A stretch of 54,390 bases of DNA from Bradyrhizobium embrapense (GTDB lineage Bacteria; Pseudomonadota; Alphaproteobacteria; Rhizobiales; Xanthobacteraceae), in contig NZ_LFIP02000019.1 in assembly GCF_001189235.2 (NCBI RefSeq), positions 1 through 54,390 of the forward strand, written 5' to 3'. Of this stretch, positions 9,112 to 17,536 are shown in pieces; the first letter of the stretch is position 1, and every line of letters begins with the position of its first letter. The notes beneath the pieces were generated by a model. That model was not told the origin of the DNA, did not search any database, and worked only from the letters and a program-made list of their open reading frames with translations. Made by a program: the position numbers and the translations under genes.

Positions 9112-10539
9112 ATGAACATCGTCCAATCAGCGGTGCCGCCGCTTCCGCCCGAATTGCTTGCAAGATTCCGCGCCATCGTCGGCGACAAATATGCCGTGAC
9201 CGATACCGCCGACATCGCGCCTTACGTCACCGAGGAGCGCGACCTGTTTCACGGCCGTTCGCCGCTGGTGCTGCGGCCAGGCTCGACCGCCGAAGTCGCC
9301 GCGATCTGCAAGCTTGCGAGCGAGCACCGGATCGCGCTGGTGCCGCAGGGCGGCAACACGGGCCTCGTCGGCGGCCAGACGCCGCACAATGGCGAGGTCG
9401 TGGTGTCGCTGCGGCGCCTCGACAAGATCCGCGACATCGATGTCGAATCCAACACCATGACCTGCGAGGCCGGCGTCGTGCTGCAGATCGCGCAGCAGAA
9501 GGCAGCCGACGTCGACCGGCTGTTCCCGCTGTCGCTCGGTGCCGAGGGCAGCTGCACCATCGGCGGCAACCTCTCGACCAATGCCGGCGGCACCGGCGCG
9601 CTCGCCTATGGCGTGGCGCGCGAGATGGCGCTCGGCGTCGAGGTCGTGCTCGCGGATGGCCGCGTACTCAACGCCTTGTCGAAGCTGAAGAAGGACAACA
9701 CCGGCTACGATCTGCGCAACCTCTTCATCGGCGCCGAAGGCACGCTCGGCATCATCACCGCGGCAACCTTGAAGCTGTTTCCGAAGCCGCGCGCGGTCGA
9801 GACCGCCTATGTCGGCCTGAAATCGCCCGCGGCGGCATTGAAGCTGCTGTCGATCTCGCGCAACGAGGCGGCCGGCAGCCTGACGAGTTTCGAATTGCTC
9901 GCCGACATCGCGGTCGACTTCTCGATCCGCCACGGCATCGACATCCGCGATCCGCTGGAGAGCAAGCATCCTTGGTACGTGCTGATGGAATTGTCGTCGT
10001 CGCGCGACGACGCCCGCGATGCGCTGGAGGCGATCCTCGCCCAGGGCATGGAAGACGGCATCGTCGACGACGCCGTCATCGCCGCCAATCTGAGCCAGCG
10101 CCAGGCGTTCTGGAAGCTGCGCGACGAGATGTCGGCAGCGCAGAAGCCGGAAGGCGGCTCGATCAAGCACGACATCTCGGTGCCGGTCGCGGCCGTGCCC
10201 GCCTTCATCGAAGAGGCCAACGCGGCGGTCGTGAAGCTGATCCCGGGGGCGCGGCCGGTGCCGTTCGGCCATCTCGGCGACGGCAACATCCACTACAATA
10301 TCAGCCAGCCGGTCGGCGCCAACGCGGCCGACTTCCTGGCGCGCTGGCACGACGTCAACGCCGTGGTGTTCGAGATCGTGCTGCGGATGGGCGGCTCGAT
10401 CTCGGCCGAGCATGGCATCGGCGTGCTCAAGCGCGACGAGCTGCCTGACGTCAAGGACAAGGTCGCGATCGAGCTGATGCGGCAGGTCAAGGCGATGCTC
10501 GATCCGCTCGGCATCATGAACCCGGGCAAGGTGCTGTGA
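9112..10539 (+). CDS. FAD-linked 2-hydroxyacid oxidase/dehydrogenase (GlcD-like)
   Basis: This is a PCMH-type flavoprotein of 475 residues related to GlcD, D-lactate dehydrogenase and D-2-hydroxyglutarate dehydrogenase; it oxidises a D-2-hydroxyacid to the 2-oxoacid. The FAD domain shows VPQGGNTGLVGGQTP and GGNLSTNAGGTGALAYG. The C-terminal cap has FGHLGDGNIHYNIS and SAEHGIGVLKRDEL, with a final NPGKVL. ATG 9112 follows AAGAAGAA; an in-frame GTG at 9094 is the alternative. The next gene overlaps its stop, so these are cotranscribed. The exact substrate cannot be decided from sequence. Confidence 0.92.
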   Translation: MNIVQSAVPPLPPELLARFRAIVGDKYAVTDTADIAPYVTEERDLFHGRSPLVLRPGSTAEVAAICKLASEHRIALVPQGGNTGLVGGQTPHNGEVVVSLRRLDKIRDIDVESNTMTCEAGVVLQIAQQKAADVDRLFPLSLGAEGSCTIGGNLSTNAGGTGALAYGVAREMALGVEVVLADGRVLNALSKLKKDNTGYDLRNLFIGAEGTLGIITAATLKLFPKPRAVETAYVGLKSPAAALKLLSISRNEAAGSLTSFELLADIAVDFSIRHGIDIRDPLESKHPWYVLMELSSSRDDARDALEAILAQGMEDGIVDDAVIAANLSQRQAFWKLRDEMSAAQKPEGGSIKHDISVPVAAVPAFIEEANAAVVKLIPGARPVPFGHLGDGNIHYNISQPVGANAADFLARWHDVNAVVFEIVLRMGGSISAEHGIGVLKRDELPDVKDKVAIELMRQVKAMLDPLGIMNPGKVL

Positions 10540-10994
10540 CCGTGCAGGCGACAATGCCCGCCTCCCTCGCCATTGCAGAGATCACCGACGCCGACGTCGC
10601 CGCTGTCGTCGCGCTGTGGCAGGCGTGCGGCCTGACCCGGCCTTGGAACGATCCGGCCGCCGACATCGCGCTGGCACGGCGCGGGCCAAGCTCCGCCATC
10701 CTGGTCGGCCACAGCTCGGGCACGATCGTCGCAACTGCGATGGTCGGCCATGACGGCCATCGCGGCTGGGTCTATTACGTCGCCGTCGATCCCAACTGCC
10801 AGGGCAAAGGGCTTGGCCGCGCCATCATGGCGGCCGCCGAGGACTGGCTGCGCAATGCCGGCGTGCCGAAGCTGCAATTGCTGGTGCGTCGCGAGAACGC
10901 CAAGGCGGGCGGCTTCTATCAATCGCTCGGCTATGAGGAATCGACCTCGGTGATGCTGGCCAAATGGCTCGACGGTCGCGAAGCTATTCCGTGA
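10536..10994 (+). CDS. GNAT family N-acetyltransferase (YpeA-like)
   Basis: This is a small acetyl-CoA dependent acetyltransferase of 152 residues. The GNAT core is clear: VYYVAVDPNCQGKGLGRAIM carries the motif-A acetyl-CoA loop (QGKGLG), followed by ENAKAGGFYQSLGY. The GTG start at 10536 overlaps the TGA stop of the oxidase (GTGA), implying translational coupling. Its acceptor substrate is unknown. Relatives of this length include YpeA of Escherichia coli, a GNAT enzyme of unknown specificity. Confidence 0.88.
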   Translation: MTVQATMPASLAIAEITDADVAAVVALWQACGLTRPWNDPAADIALARRGPSSAILVGHSSGTIVATAMVGHDGHRGWVYYVAVDPNCQGKGLGRAIMAAAEDWLRNAGVPKLQLLVRRENAKAGGFYQSLGYEESTSVMLAKWLDGREAIP

Positions 10995-11013
10995 TAGAAC
11001 TGAGGATCGACGC

Positions 11014-11595
11014 ATGAGCATCGCCGACCGCGTCCGCGTCAAGGACGTCGAGCTGCTGTCGAAACGCCGCTACGAGCTGAAGAGCGCGACCTTCGATTAC
11101 CGCCGCAGCAATGGCGAATGGCAGACCCAGGTGCGCGAGGTCTATGACCGCGGAAACGGCGCGGCGCTGTTGCCCTACAATCTGAAGACCCGCACCGTGG
11201 TGCTGGTGCGCCAGTTCCGCTATCCCGCGTTCGCCAACGGCTATGACGATCTCCTGATCGAGGCCGCCGCCGGCATGCTCGACGACGCCGCGCCGGAGGC
11301 GCGCATCCGCGCCGAGGCGGAGGAAGAGACCGGCTACCGGCTCGCACATGTGCGCAAGGTGTTCGAAGCCTTCATGACGCCGGGTGCGGTGACCGAGAAG
11401 CTGCATTTCTTCGTCGCCGAATACGACGCCGCGATGCGCGTCAGCGATGGCGGCGGACTCGCCGACGAGGGCGAGGACATCGAGGTGCTGGAGCTTGCGA
11501 TCGACGATGCGCTCGCCATGATCGGCGATGGTCGCATCGTCGACGGCAAGACCATCATGCTGCTGCAATACGCAGCGCTGCATTTGTTCAGGTGA
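11014..11595 (+). CDS. NUDIX hydrolase (NudK/ADP-sugar pyrophosphatase type)
   Basis: A 193-residue NUDIX enzyme that probably cleaves a nucleoside diphosphate sugar. The Nudix box spans about residues 87-108: GMLDDAAPEARI, then RAEAEEETGY. This corresponds to the GX5EX7REUXEEXGU pattern with Ala in place of one conserved position. The preceding LVRQFRYPAF and the following FEAFMTPGAVTEKLHFF resemble the NudK (GDP-mannose) subgroup. It lies 19 bases after the GNAT gene on the same strand and may end that operon. Confidence 0.88.
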   Translation: MSIADRVRVKDVELLSKRRYELKSATFDYRRSNGEWQTQVREVYDRGNGAALLPYNLKTRTVVLVRQFRYPAFANGYDDLLIEAAAGMLDDAAPEARIRAEAEEETGYRLAHVRKVFEAFMTPGAVTEKLHFFVAEYDAAMRVSDGGGLADEGEDIEVLELAIDDALAMIGDGRIVDGKTIMLLQYAALHLFR

Positions 11596-12053
11596 ACGCT
11601 GCGCCGTCCCTGCGTGGACCGAGGCGGCTCACGCCATCAGCTAGACAAAATATCGAAAACAACCCCATGCACAGTAGCCGGCGATGGGCCGGCGCTCGAC
11701 TTGACACGTCGGGCAACTCACGGATACATTTCCAATATTCCGAAATCACCCGGTCGCGCGCTGGCCCCTGGAGCCATTTCCGTTCCGATGCAATCGGACG
11801 GGGCTCTAGAATCTTGTCTCGACGGGCTTTTCTTCACGGAAGCCGGTGGTCACTTCGCTCGACAAAGCTCTAGATCGCCAATGGGATGCCACCTTAATAC
11901 GGCACCGGCCTGTATCGATGCCGTGAGATCCCGGCGGCTTTGCAGGACCTGGTGATCCAAACACCGATCCAAGGCGTATCTGCATCGGTTCCCATGCTGT
12001 ATTCGCCGATGCCCGCATGTCGGCCGCATCGGGATCGTGCTCACGGATGATCG
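11596..12053. repeat. Intergenic repeat region, no gene
   Basis: I see no gene here. The stretch 11640-11720 (AACCCCATGCACAGTAG, TTGACACGTCGGGCAA) and 11770-11875 (TTCCGTTCCGATGCAATCGG, ACGGGGCTCTAG, then TTTTCTTCACGGAAGCCGG and a second CTCTAG) resemble dispersed intergenic repeats that I recall from Bradyrhizobium genomes. The final CTCTAG is shared with the hairpin repeats elsewhere in this window. Confidence 0.5.
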
Positions 12054-12392
12054 ATGATCGGGGTTTTCGTCTCCGTTACGGGGTTCAAGCCGGCCAGTCG
12101 GATCAAGCTGGTGCCGTTCTGGTGGCATACGCTCAGATGCCTGGCGCAGGCACGCCGGGCGCCGGGCAACGTTTCCGTGTCGGCAAGGGTCGCGAACGGC
12201 TATTACCACACAGTCACGGTGTGGACAGACGAGAACAGCATGCGGGCTTACATCAGGGACGGCGCGCATCGAAGGGCGATGGTGAGCCACAGGTCGCTCG
12301 GCACCGGGCGTGTCCATCATTTCTATCATGGCCGCCCGCCCAGCTGGGGCGAGGCCTACACGGAGTGGCTTCGGTGCGCCAGGGAAGTGTGA
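12054..12392 (+). CDS. Monooxygenase-like ABM-superfamily small protein
   Basis: The 112-residue product resembles dimeric alpha-beta barrel (antibiotic biosynthesis monooxygenase-like) proteins of the type VSVTGFKPAS, then LPAF-like WWHTLRCLAQARRAPGNVSV, VWTDENSMRAYIRDGAHRRAM. The pattern of a beta strand, a Trp/Arg-rich helix and the WTDENSMRAY segment is characteristic. Such proteins may handle small hydrophobic molecules or quality-control oxidation, but no substrate can be named. It stands alone, converging on tspO with only six bases between stop codons. Confidence 0.62.
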   Translation: MIGVFVSVTGFKPASRIKLVPFWWHTLRCLAQARRAPGNVSVSARVANGYYHTVTVWTDENSMRAYIRDGAHRRAMVSHRSLGTGRVHHFYHGRPPSWGEAYTEWLRCAREV

Positions 12393-12398
12393 CATCCG

Positions 12399-12845
12399 CT
12401 AATTCAGGCGGACGATCTCGACATTCAGCAGCGAGGCGAACGCCACCCAGCATGCGTAAGGGGCGAAGAGGAGGGCACTGACCTTGTCTGCCTTCCACGT
12501 CGTGACCTGGAAGATGACGCTTGCGGACAACAAGGCAAGGATGACGGCAAGCGCCGTGAGGGGCCGGTGCAAGCTGAAGAATATCGGCGACCAGGCGAAG
12601 TTCAGAGCCAGTTGCGTCAGCCAGATTCGCCGGCTGATGCGCAAAGCCCGCTCCCAGACACGCCAGCCCGCGATGGCGATCAACAAGTAGATGATCGACC
12701 AGGCCGGAGCGAACACCCAGTTGGGCGGATTGAACGCAGCCTTGTTCAGGGCTGCGTACCAGACATCGGGCCTGTTCAGATACCCCATGGCAAAACCGGC
12801 CCCGAGCACTGCCACGACGAACAAGACCAGCCTTCCAAACCTCAT
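12399..12845 (-). CDS. tspO: TspO/MBR family tryptophan-rich sensory protein
   Basis: A 148-residue membrane protein with five predicted helices and the TspO signature features: NPPNWVFAPAWSIIYLLIAI in the first loop and second helix, WRVWERA, and LNFAWSPIFF in helix four. TspO proteins bind tetrapyrroles and affect porphyrin and stress signalling in bacteria (RsTspO in Rhodobacter). The length is typical (about 150-160). The start MRFGRLVLFVVAVLGAGF gives a first helix at once. It stands alone; the ABM-like gene converges from the left. Confidence 0.93.
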   Translation of the reverse strand: MRFGRLVLFVVAVLGAGFAMGYLNRPDVWYAALNKAAFNPPNWVFAPAWSIIYLLIAIAGWRVWERALRISRRIWLTQLALNFAWSPIFFSLHRPLTALAVILALLSASVIFQVTTWKADKVSALLFAPYACWVAFASLLNVEIVRLN

Positions 12846-13120
12846 GATCGATCAATCACGATGCCAGACATCATGACTGCCCTTCCCGACGATTCCGTGC
12901 TGGTGAAACGAAGGCTCGATGAGGCTGGATCACCCGTTGCGCAATTTATCTGCGAACGGTGATCCGGGAGCATTCAGGCAGCGTTCCACGTGAAGTCAAG
13001 GCGCGATCTGCGTCCTGATTTTCGCGCGATGGTTCACCGTCATTCGACTGTGGCTCGCCTCGTACACATCGCATCGATTGCAAACGGGCAATGCCCGACC
13101 TCACGAATGGAGACGCTCAC

Positions 13121-13669
13121 ATGAAACTTTCCGTGCTTGGCTCTGCCGCGACTGCCGTGCTGATCGCGTTTGCAGGTCCATTGCCTGAAGCCTCGGCCAA
13201 GGAAAAGACCGTGATGGTCGGAGGCGCTGCGATGTATCCGTCGAAGACGATCGTCGCCAACGCCGTAAATTCGAAGGATCACACGACGCTGGTCGCGGCG
13301 GTCAAGGCTGCAGGGCTTGTCGACACGCTGTCGGGACCGGGACCTTTTACCGTGTTCGCACCGACCAATGCAGCGTTCCGCAAGCTTCCCAAGGGGACGG
13401 TCGAGACACTCGTGAGGCCCGAGAACAAGGCGACGCTCACCAGGATTTTGACGTACCATGTCGTTCCCGGCAAGCTGAACGCCGATCAGCTGATGGACGG
13501 ACAGACCCTGATGACCGTCGAGGGCGAGCCGCTGAGGGTCCGGAAGACCGGCGGCAAGGTGATGATCGTCGACGCCAAAGGCGGCGCAGCGACCGTGACA
13601 ATCCCGGACGTCAACCAGTCGAACGGCGTCATTCACGTCGTCAATTCGGTGCTGATGCCGGCAAGCTGA
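13121..13669 (+). CDS. Secreted fasciclin (FAS1) domain protein
   Basis: A 182-residue exported protein with a signal peptide (MKLSVLGSAATAVLIAFAG, cleavage near ASA-KEK) and a single FAS1 domain. The domain motifs are present: LVAAVKAAGLVDTLSGPGPF, TVFAPTNAAFRKLP, TYHVVPGKLNADQL and the final NGVIHVVNSVLMP. FAS1 proteins act in adhesion or surface interactions, and in rhizobia secreted FAS1 proteins have been linked to symbiosis; that role is only a possibility here. The start at 13121 follows GGAGACG. An in-frame ATG at 13091 would spoil the signal peptide. Confidence 0.9.
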   Translation: MKLSVLGSAATAVLIAFAGPLPEASAKEKTVMVGGAAMYPSKTIVANAVNSKDHTTLVAAVKAAGLVDTLSGPGPFTVFAPTNAAFRKLPKGTVETLVRPENKATLTRILTYHVVPGKLNADQLMDGQTLMTVEGEPLRVRKTGGKVMIVDAKGGAATVTIPDVNQSNGVIHVVNSVLMPAS

Positions 13670-14224
13670 GGTCTGTCGGAGTGATCGTTATTGCAGTGAC
13701 GGCGCACTAGATCGCGAACGCGACGTTGAGTGCACCGTCACCGCAACTCAGCAACAGAGCGATCGACGGACAGGAACGATGCGGACACCATTGGCCGCCC
13801 TGCCCGGCAGCCTCCTCGTGCTGGAACGATGCGTCGGAAGGCTTTACCACCTGCTTTGAATTTTATCAGCGGGCGGTGATCCAGGCGCAGTGCACGCCGC
13901 GGCATGAAGGCAATGCGCCGTCCGCGTGGCTTAGCGGCGCCACGCTTTTGCGCGGTCGGCGAGCTGCTCGTCGGCGAAGCCGTTGCCAAACAGCAAATAA
14001 TAAGTCCCGGCACTCCGGGGAGGAGCGCCGGGACTGAAAGTGAATGCGCCAACTTGGGGGCCGGGAACGCATCCACGCTCGGTTAATTTTCCCGACCCGC
14101 AACCGTTCCTAAGAATTGGCCGCTTTGTTTCGGCCTGTGGCTTTTCGGCCGGTACCCGGCGTCCGTCGGGCGGTCAGCCGATCTGTCGTTCGCCTCGTGG
14201 AGAGGCCGCCCAATCGAAGCCGCC
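13670..14224. other. Long intergenic region with a hairpin
   Basis: No gene is supported in these 555 bases. A stem-loop AGTCCCGGC ... GCCGGGACT lies at about 14003-14036 and could be a terminator or structured repeat, but no T tract follows directly. Confidence 0.4.
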
Positions 14225-14389
14225 CTAATCGTCCCACGTGCGTTCACCGCATCTGCATTCGAACATGCGGACTTGGCGGCCGGTCTGCACGCTGAGCATG
14301 GTCCGGACCAGCTCCGGCTGCCTGCCGCAGCGGCACAGCTTGGCCGGCAGCTTTTCCATCTCCTCGCTTTGCGACCTTATTGCACTCAT
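14225..14389 (-). CDS. Small CxCG zinc-ribbon-like protein
   Basis: A 54-residue product with two CxCG knuckles, LCRCGRQPELVRTMLS near residues 18-33 and FECRCGERTWDD at the C-terminus, separated by a hydrophobic and basic middle. This is the architecture of tiny zinc-ribbon proteins common in Bradyrhizobium genomes, usually without assigned function. I chose ATG at 14389 (MSAIRSQSEEMEK), because the frame upstream lacks protein character. It has no cotranscribed neighbour. Confidence 0.6.
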   Translation of the reverse strand: MSAIRSQSEEMEKLPAKLCRCGRQPELVRTMLSVQTGRQVRMFECRCGERTWDD

Positions 14390-14557
14390 CAGACCCGTCC
14401 CGTGACGCACGAGTCTTAAGTTACAAAGTGAACACTTGTTCCTGGGACGCGAGACAGATACCGGAAAATGCATGGAACGGCTTGGGAGATGATCGGCGAC
14501 TGCCGGGCCCGGCCTGCCCGGGCATTCGCCGCTGTCACGGTGCCAGTTCCACAAGTC

Positions 14558-14601
14558 CCGTCACCCCGCGCAATGGCAATGCCATTGCGCGGGGGTGACG
14601 G
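14558..14601. repeat. Near-perfect inverted repeat
   Basis: CCGTCACCCCGCGCAATGGC (14558-14577) pairs with its reverse complement at 14581-14601 around a three-base loop, with a single extra G in the right arm. It lies between convergent small genes with no T tract, so it is more likely a REP-like repeat than a simple terminator. Confidence 0.7.
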
Positions 14602-14684
14602 AGATGGATCGCGTCCACCCAAGCTGCAGATGTGGGCTGGGCTCGACGATCAGCTGTCGCTGGCCCCGCTCCACACCGTCAACC

Positions 14685-15125
14685 CTACTGCATCGTGATC
14701 GCAAGCCCGCTCAGATCGGCGTTGGCCATCAGGCCGACCTGGTGGCCGGTCAGCTCGAGCACGGCGCCCTTCTGATTGGTCAGCACGATCGCACGGGCGC
14801 CGCGGCCGACGGCAAGCCCGGCGCCCGCCGCGCCGTAGACGCCGGCGACGTCGGACGGACGGTTGATGTTGCTGACGCGGCCGCGCAGCACGGTCTTGGA
14901 GCCGCCGAACACCAGGCCGTAGTCGAGACCACCGGTGGACAGCCGATAGGCGCGGCCGCGGAACGTCAGCACGCCGCTGCCGCCGGAGCCGCCGATGAAC
15001 CATCCGGCCTTGTAGATCGTGAGCGTCACGAAGCCGCTGTCGGCACGCGCGGCAGTGGAGAACGCGAGGCCCGTGAAGGCCAGCAGTGCGACCAGCGCGG
15101 CGCGAAGGGTGGATGAAAATTTCAT
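14685..15125 (-). CDS. Exported glycine-rich protein, possibly EipA/DUF1134-like
   Basis: A 146-residue exported protein with a signal peptide (MKFSSTLRAALVALLAFTGL, cleavage near ARA-DSG). The mature part is glycine-rich: GWFIGGSGGSGVLTFRGRAY, then STGGLDYGLVFGGSKTVLRG and VYGAAGAGLAVGRGARAIVL. This arrangement is reminiscent of EipA/DUF1134 and SYLF-type envelope proteins but is not a confident match. The start at 15125 is chosen for the signal peptide. It stands alone, oriented away from the small secreted protein at 15391. Confidence 0.7.
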   Translation of the reverse strand: MKFSSTLRAALVALLAFTGLAFSTAARADSGFVTLTIYKAGWFIGGSGGSGVLTFRGRAYRLSTGGLDYGLVFGGSKTVLRGRVSNINRPSDVAGVYGAAGAGLAVGRGARAIVLTNQKGAVLELTGHQVGLMANADLSGLAITMQ

Positions 15126-15390
15126 GTGCGGTTTCCCCAGGATCGTCGATTGGTTCACGTCGATTTGCGCGTGTCGCGAGGCGGCACGAATCGCGACGCG
15201 CCGACTGTAGCAAGCGCGTCGTCAGGCGCAATTTGGCACAACAGGCGCCCATCGGTGACGGAAATGTCCGCGCAAACGGTGTTGAACCTGGTCCCGGGGT
15301 TGCCACACTCACTGCATGTCCGGGGCGATCGACCCCTGAGCTCCGGGATTTCCCCGCCGAGCATTCACATATTCAAACCGGAGATTTCCC

Positions 15391-15645
15391 ATGCGTCGTC
15401 TTGCGATTGCCTGTGCCGTCATTGCCGCCACCGTGTCCGTGCTTGCCGCGGCAAGCCCGGCCAGCGCCACGCCCTATCATCTGATCCGCTGGCAGGACAC
15501 CGGCTTCTGCCAGATCTGGGACCAGAGCATCCCGACCACGCCATGGCCGGCGAATTTCGCCGTCGTCAGCGAGGAGCTGCCGACCTTCGACGCCGCGTTC
15601 AGCTACAAGACCGGTCTCCTCAACAACGGCACCTGCTCGTTCTGA
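15391..15645 (+). CDS. Small secreted protein of unknown function
   Basis: An 84-residue protein with a clear signal peptide (MRRLAIACAVIAATVSVLAA, cleavage near ASA-TPY). The mature chain is about 58 residues, aromatic-rich (YHLIRWQDTGFCQIWDQSIP) and has two cysteines, so a single disulphide is possible. I recognise the general form as a rhizobial small secreted protein but no named family. GGAGATTTCCC precedes the ATG. It is monocistronic. Confidence 0.72.
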   Translation: MRRLAIACAVIAATVSVLAAASPASATPYHLIRWQDTGFCQIWDQSIPTTPWPANFAVVSEELPTFDAAFSYKTGLLNNGTCSF

Positions 15646-15729
15646 GCGATTCCCGATCGCGCAGAGGGCGGGCACGCGGCAGCAGCGCGGCGTCCGCCCT
15701 TGTGCTGTCAGGTATCACGTGATCTGACG

Positions 15730-16203
15730 TCAGTGATGCTTGATCAGCGCGTCACGCGCGGCGGCGAGTTCGAGGAACGCCGCGCCGTTGCCGCCGCCGT
15801 CAGGATGCACCGTCTTGGCCGCGCGCTTGAACGCCTGATGGACCTCGTTCGCGGCGAGGCGGCGACCGAACGGCAGGCCAAGCAATTGCCGGTAGCGCTC
15901 TTCCTGCGTCAGCGCCTTCGGCGTCAAACCACGCCGGCCGAACTGCGGCGCAGACAGCATGTGCAACGCATCGCTGACGATGCCGAGACGGCGCAGCGCC
16001 ATCGATCTGGTGCGGCGGTCGGCTGATTTCAGCGCCGCGTGGCGCAGGATCGGCAGCACCTGTGCGGCCGCATGCCGCAGCGTGTCGTCGATGTCGGTCG
16101 TGGCGATCTCGGCGATCAGCCTGACCATCTCGCGATAGTCGGGATCGCGCGACGCGCAGAAGCGCTCGATCGCAACTTTCCAGTGTCTGATATGCGGGTC
16201 CAT
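15730..16203 (-). CDS. J-domain protein with C-terminal J domain
   Basis: A 157-residue protein whose N-terminal part (1-95) is helical and unrecognised, followed by a compact J domain (about 101-157): RYRQLLGLPFGRR, helix II VHQAFKRAAKTV, then HPD at 133-135 in VHPDGGGNG, and FLELAAARDALIKHH. J domains stimulate the Hsp70 ATPase DnaK. The C-terminal placement sets it apart from DnaJ itself and resembles adaptor-like DjlA/TerB-associated proteins. It diverges from the SDR gene at 16328. The partner is unknown. Confidence 0.85.
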   Translation of the reverse strand: MDPHIRHWKVAIERFCASRDPDYREMVRLIAEIATTDIDDTLRHAAAQVLPILRHAALKSADRRTRSMALRRLGIVSDALHMLSAPQFGRRGLTPKALTQEERYRQLLGLPFGRRLAANEVHQAFKRAAKTVHPDGGGNGAAFLELAAARDALIKHH

Positions 16204-16285
16204 GATCGGTCCGTACTGTCATCCGAATCCGGATGACAGCAACGCGCAAACGCGGCTTGGCGTTTCGGTTGGGGCAGTTTTGAAT

Positions 16286-16303
16286 AGTGTTGTCGACAAC
16301 GCT
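16286..16303. promoter_or_regulatory. Palindromic operator candidate upstream of the SDR gene
   Basis: AGTGTTGTCGACAACGCT is an 18-base palindrome with one mismatched pair and a perfect 12-base core GTTGTCGACAAC at 16289-16300. The core resembles GntR/FadR-subfamily operators (TTGTCGACAA-like). It lies 24 bases upstream of the SDR start codon, overlapping a likely promoter. No GntR gene is in the window. Confidence 0.5.
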
Positions 16304-16327
16304 CACAAATCAGAACGAGGAAACGCC

Positions 16328-17095
16328 ATGGCCCTTCTCGACAATCACATCGCCGTCATCACCGGCGCAGGCTCGGGCATCGGGCGCGCCATCGCTCTGG
16401 GCTATGGCCGAGAGGGCGCGCGCGTGGTGCTGCTCGACATGAACGGCGATGCGGCGGCAGAAGCGGCGGAGGAGATCAGGAACGCCGGCGGCAAGGCCGA
16501 GAGCTTTGCGCTCGACGTGACCGATCGCGACGCCTGCGCCGCGATGGCGAAGCAGGTCGCCGACAAGGTCGGCTCCGTCTCGATCCTGGTCAACAATGCC
16601 GGCATCGCGCGCCGCAACGGCATGCTCGGAACCGACGAGGCCGTGATCAAGGATTGGGAAGACATCATCTCGATCAATCTCACCGGCGTCTTCAACGTGA
16701 CGCATTCCTTCCTCGCACCGCTGCGCAAGAACAAGGGACGCATCGTCAACATCGGCTCGATCCAGTCCTTCGTGCATCTGCGCACGCCGAGCTCGCCGGC
16801 CTACACCGCCTCCAAGCACGGCGTGCTCGGCTTCACCAAGGCGCTTGCCGCCGAGCTCGGCAAGGACGGCGTGCGCGTCAACGCGATCGGCCCCGGCTTC
16901 ATCGAAACGCCGCTGAACGAGAAGGTGCGCGCCACCAATCCCGACCTCGTGAAGGTCTTCATGGATCACACCCCGCTCGGCCGCGCCGGCAAGCCGGAAG
17001 ACATCGTCGGGCCTGCGATCTTCCTCGCCTCGGACCTGTCGGCCTATGTCTCGGGATCAATCGTGATGGTGGATGGCGGTTACCGGACATTGTGA
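16328..17095 (+). CDS. SDR family oxidoreductase (FabG-like)
   Basis: A classical short-chain dehydrogenase/reductase of 255 residues. The NAD(P) loop is TGAGSGIGRAIALGYGREGA; NNAG, the catalytic Ser in VNIGSIQSFVHL and the YTASK pair follow. The C-terminal GGYRTL matches the family. An Asp in LLDMNG after strand two suggests NAD rather than NADP, as inference. ATG 16328 follows GAGGAAACG. It is divergent from the J-domain gene and probably controlled through the palindrome at 16286. The substrate is unknown. Confidence 0.92.
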   Translation: MALLDNHIAVITGAGSGIGRAIALGYGREGARVVLLDMNGDAAAEAAEEIRNAGGKAESFALDVTDRDACAAMAKQVADKVGSVSILVNNAGIARRNGMLGTDEAVIKDWEDIISINLTGVFNVTHSFLAPLRKNKGRIVNIGSIQSFVHLRTPSSPAYTASKHGVLGFTKALAAELGKDGVRVNAIGPGFIETPLNEKVRATNPDLVKVFMDHTPLGRAGKPEDIVGPAIFLASDLSAYVSGSIVMVDGGYRTL

Positions 17096-17161
17096 CCGAT
17101 GGAACCGCAATCGTGGCGATTTCTGGGTATTTTGCTTACAAAGCAGGGAGTTAGCGGCGCG

Positions 17162-17176
17162 TTAAGGTCTTGTTAA
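17162..17176 (+). promoter_or_regulatory. CtrA box upstream of the Fis-type regulator
   Basis: TTAAGGTCTTGTTAA matches the full CtrA consensus TTAA-N7-TTAA exactly. It lies 90 bases upstream of the start codon of the small Fis-type HTH gene, the expected distance for an activating site near position -35. Confidence 0.7.
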
Positions 17177-17265
17177 CCAAACCGGCACACCGTGGATCTA
17201 CGGGGTAGTTGGTTTCTCGATGTCTCCGCCTCATCGACGAGGCGGGCGTTGATCGGGAGGAGTTC

Positions 17266-17526
17266 ATGTCTTACGCGTCCACCGTACCGTCGCCGGAAGC
17301 GCTGCTGCCGTCGCTGGCTCCAAATGAAATCGTTCCATTGCTGATCGGTGCGACCGTCGATGAGGTCGAGCGGGAACTGGTGCTGCAAACGCTCGCGCGC
17401 TGCGACGGCAACCGCACCCGTGCCGCGCGCGTGCTCGGACTGTCGGTCCGGACCTTGCGGAACAAGATCCGGGAATATTCGGCCGACGGCATCGACGTGC
17501 CGCACAGCGAGCACGCCGCGGCCTAG
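17266..17526 (+). CDS. Fis-type HTH small regulator
   Basis: An 86-residue protein whose C-terminal half is a Fis-family HTH: VERELVLQTLARCDGNRTRA, then ARVLGLSVRTLRNKIREYSA (residues about 35-74). The same module forms the C-terminus of NtrC and FlbD activators, but here no receiver or AAA domain is present. The N-terminal 30 residues are unstructured or hydrophobic. ATG 17266 follows GGGAGGAG. The CtrA box upstream suggests cell-cycle or motility control. Target genes are unknown. Two-helix HTH residues such as RTLRNK are intact. Confidence 0.88.
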   Translation: MSYASTVPSPEALLPSLAPNEIVPLLIGATVDEVERELVLQTLARCDGNRTRAARVLGLSVRTLRNKIREYSADGIDVPHSEHAAA

Positions 17527-17536
17527 TTCTGCTGTG

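Noticed and set aside
9127..10554. 475-codon minus-strand frame opposite the FAD-linked oxidase
   Set aside because: Composition rich in Arg/His/Gln/Asp without motifs; the plus strand gives a clear flavoprotein.
13726..14102. Overlapping frames of about 100 codons after the fasciclin gene
   Set aside because: No consistent start, ribosome site or protein character on either strand.
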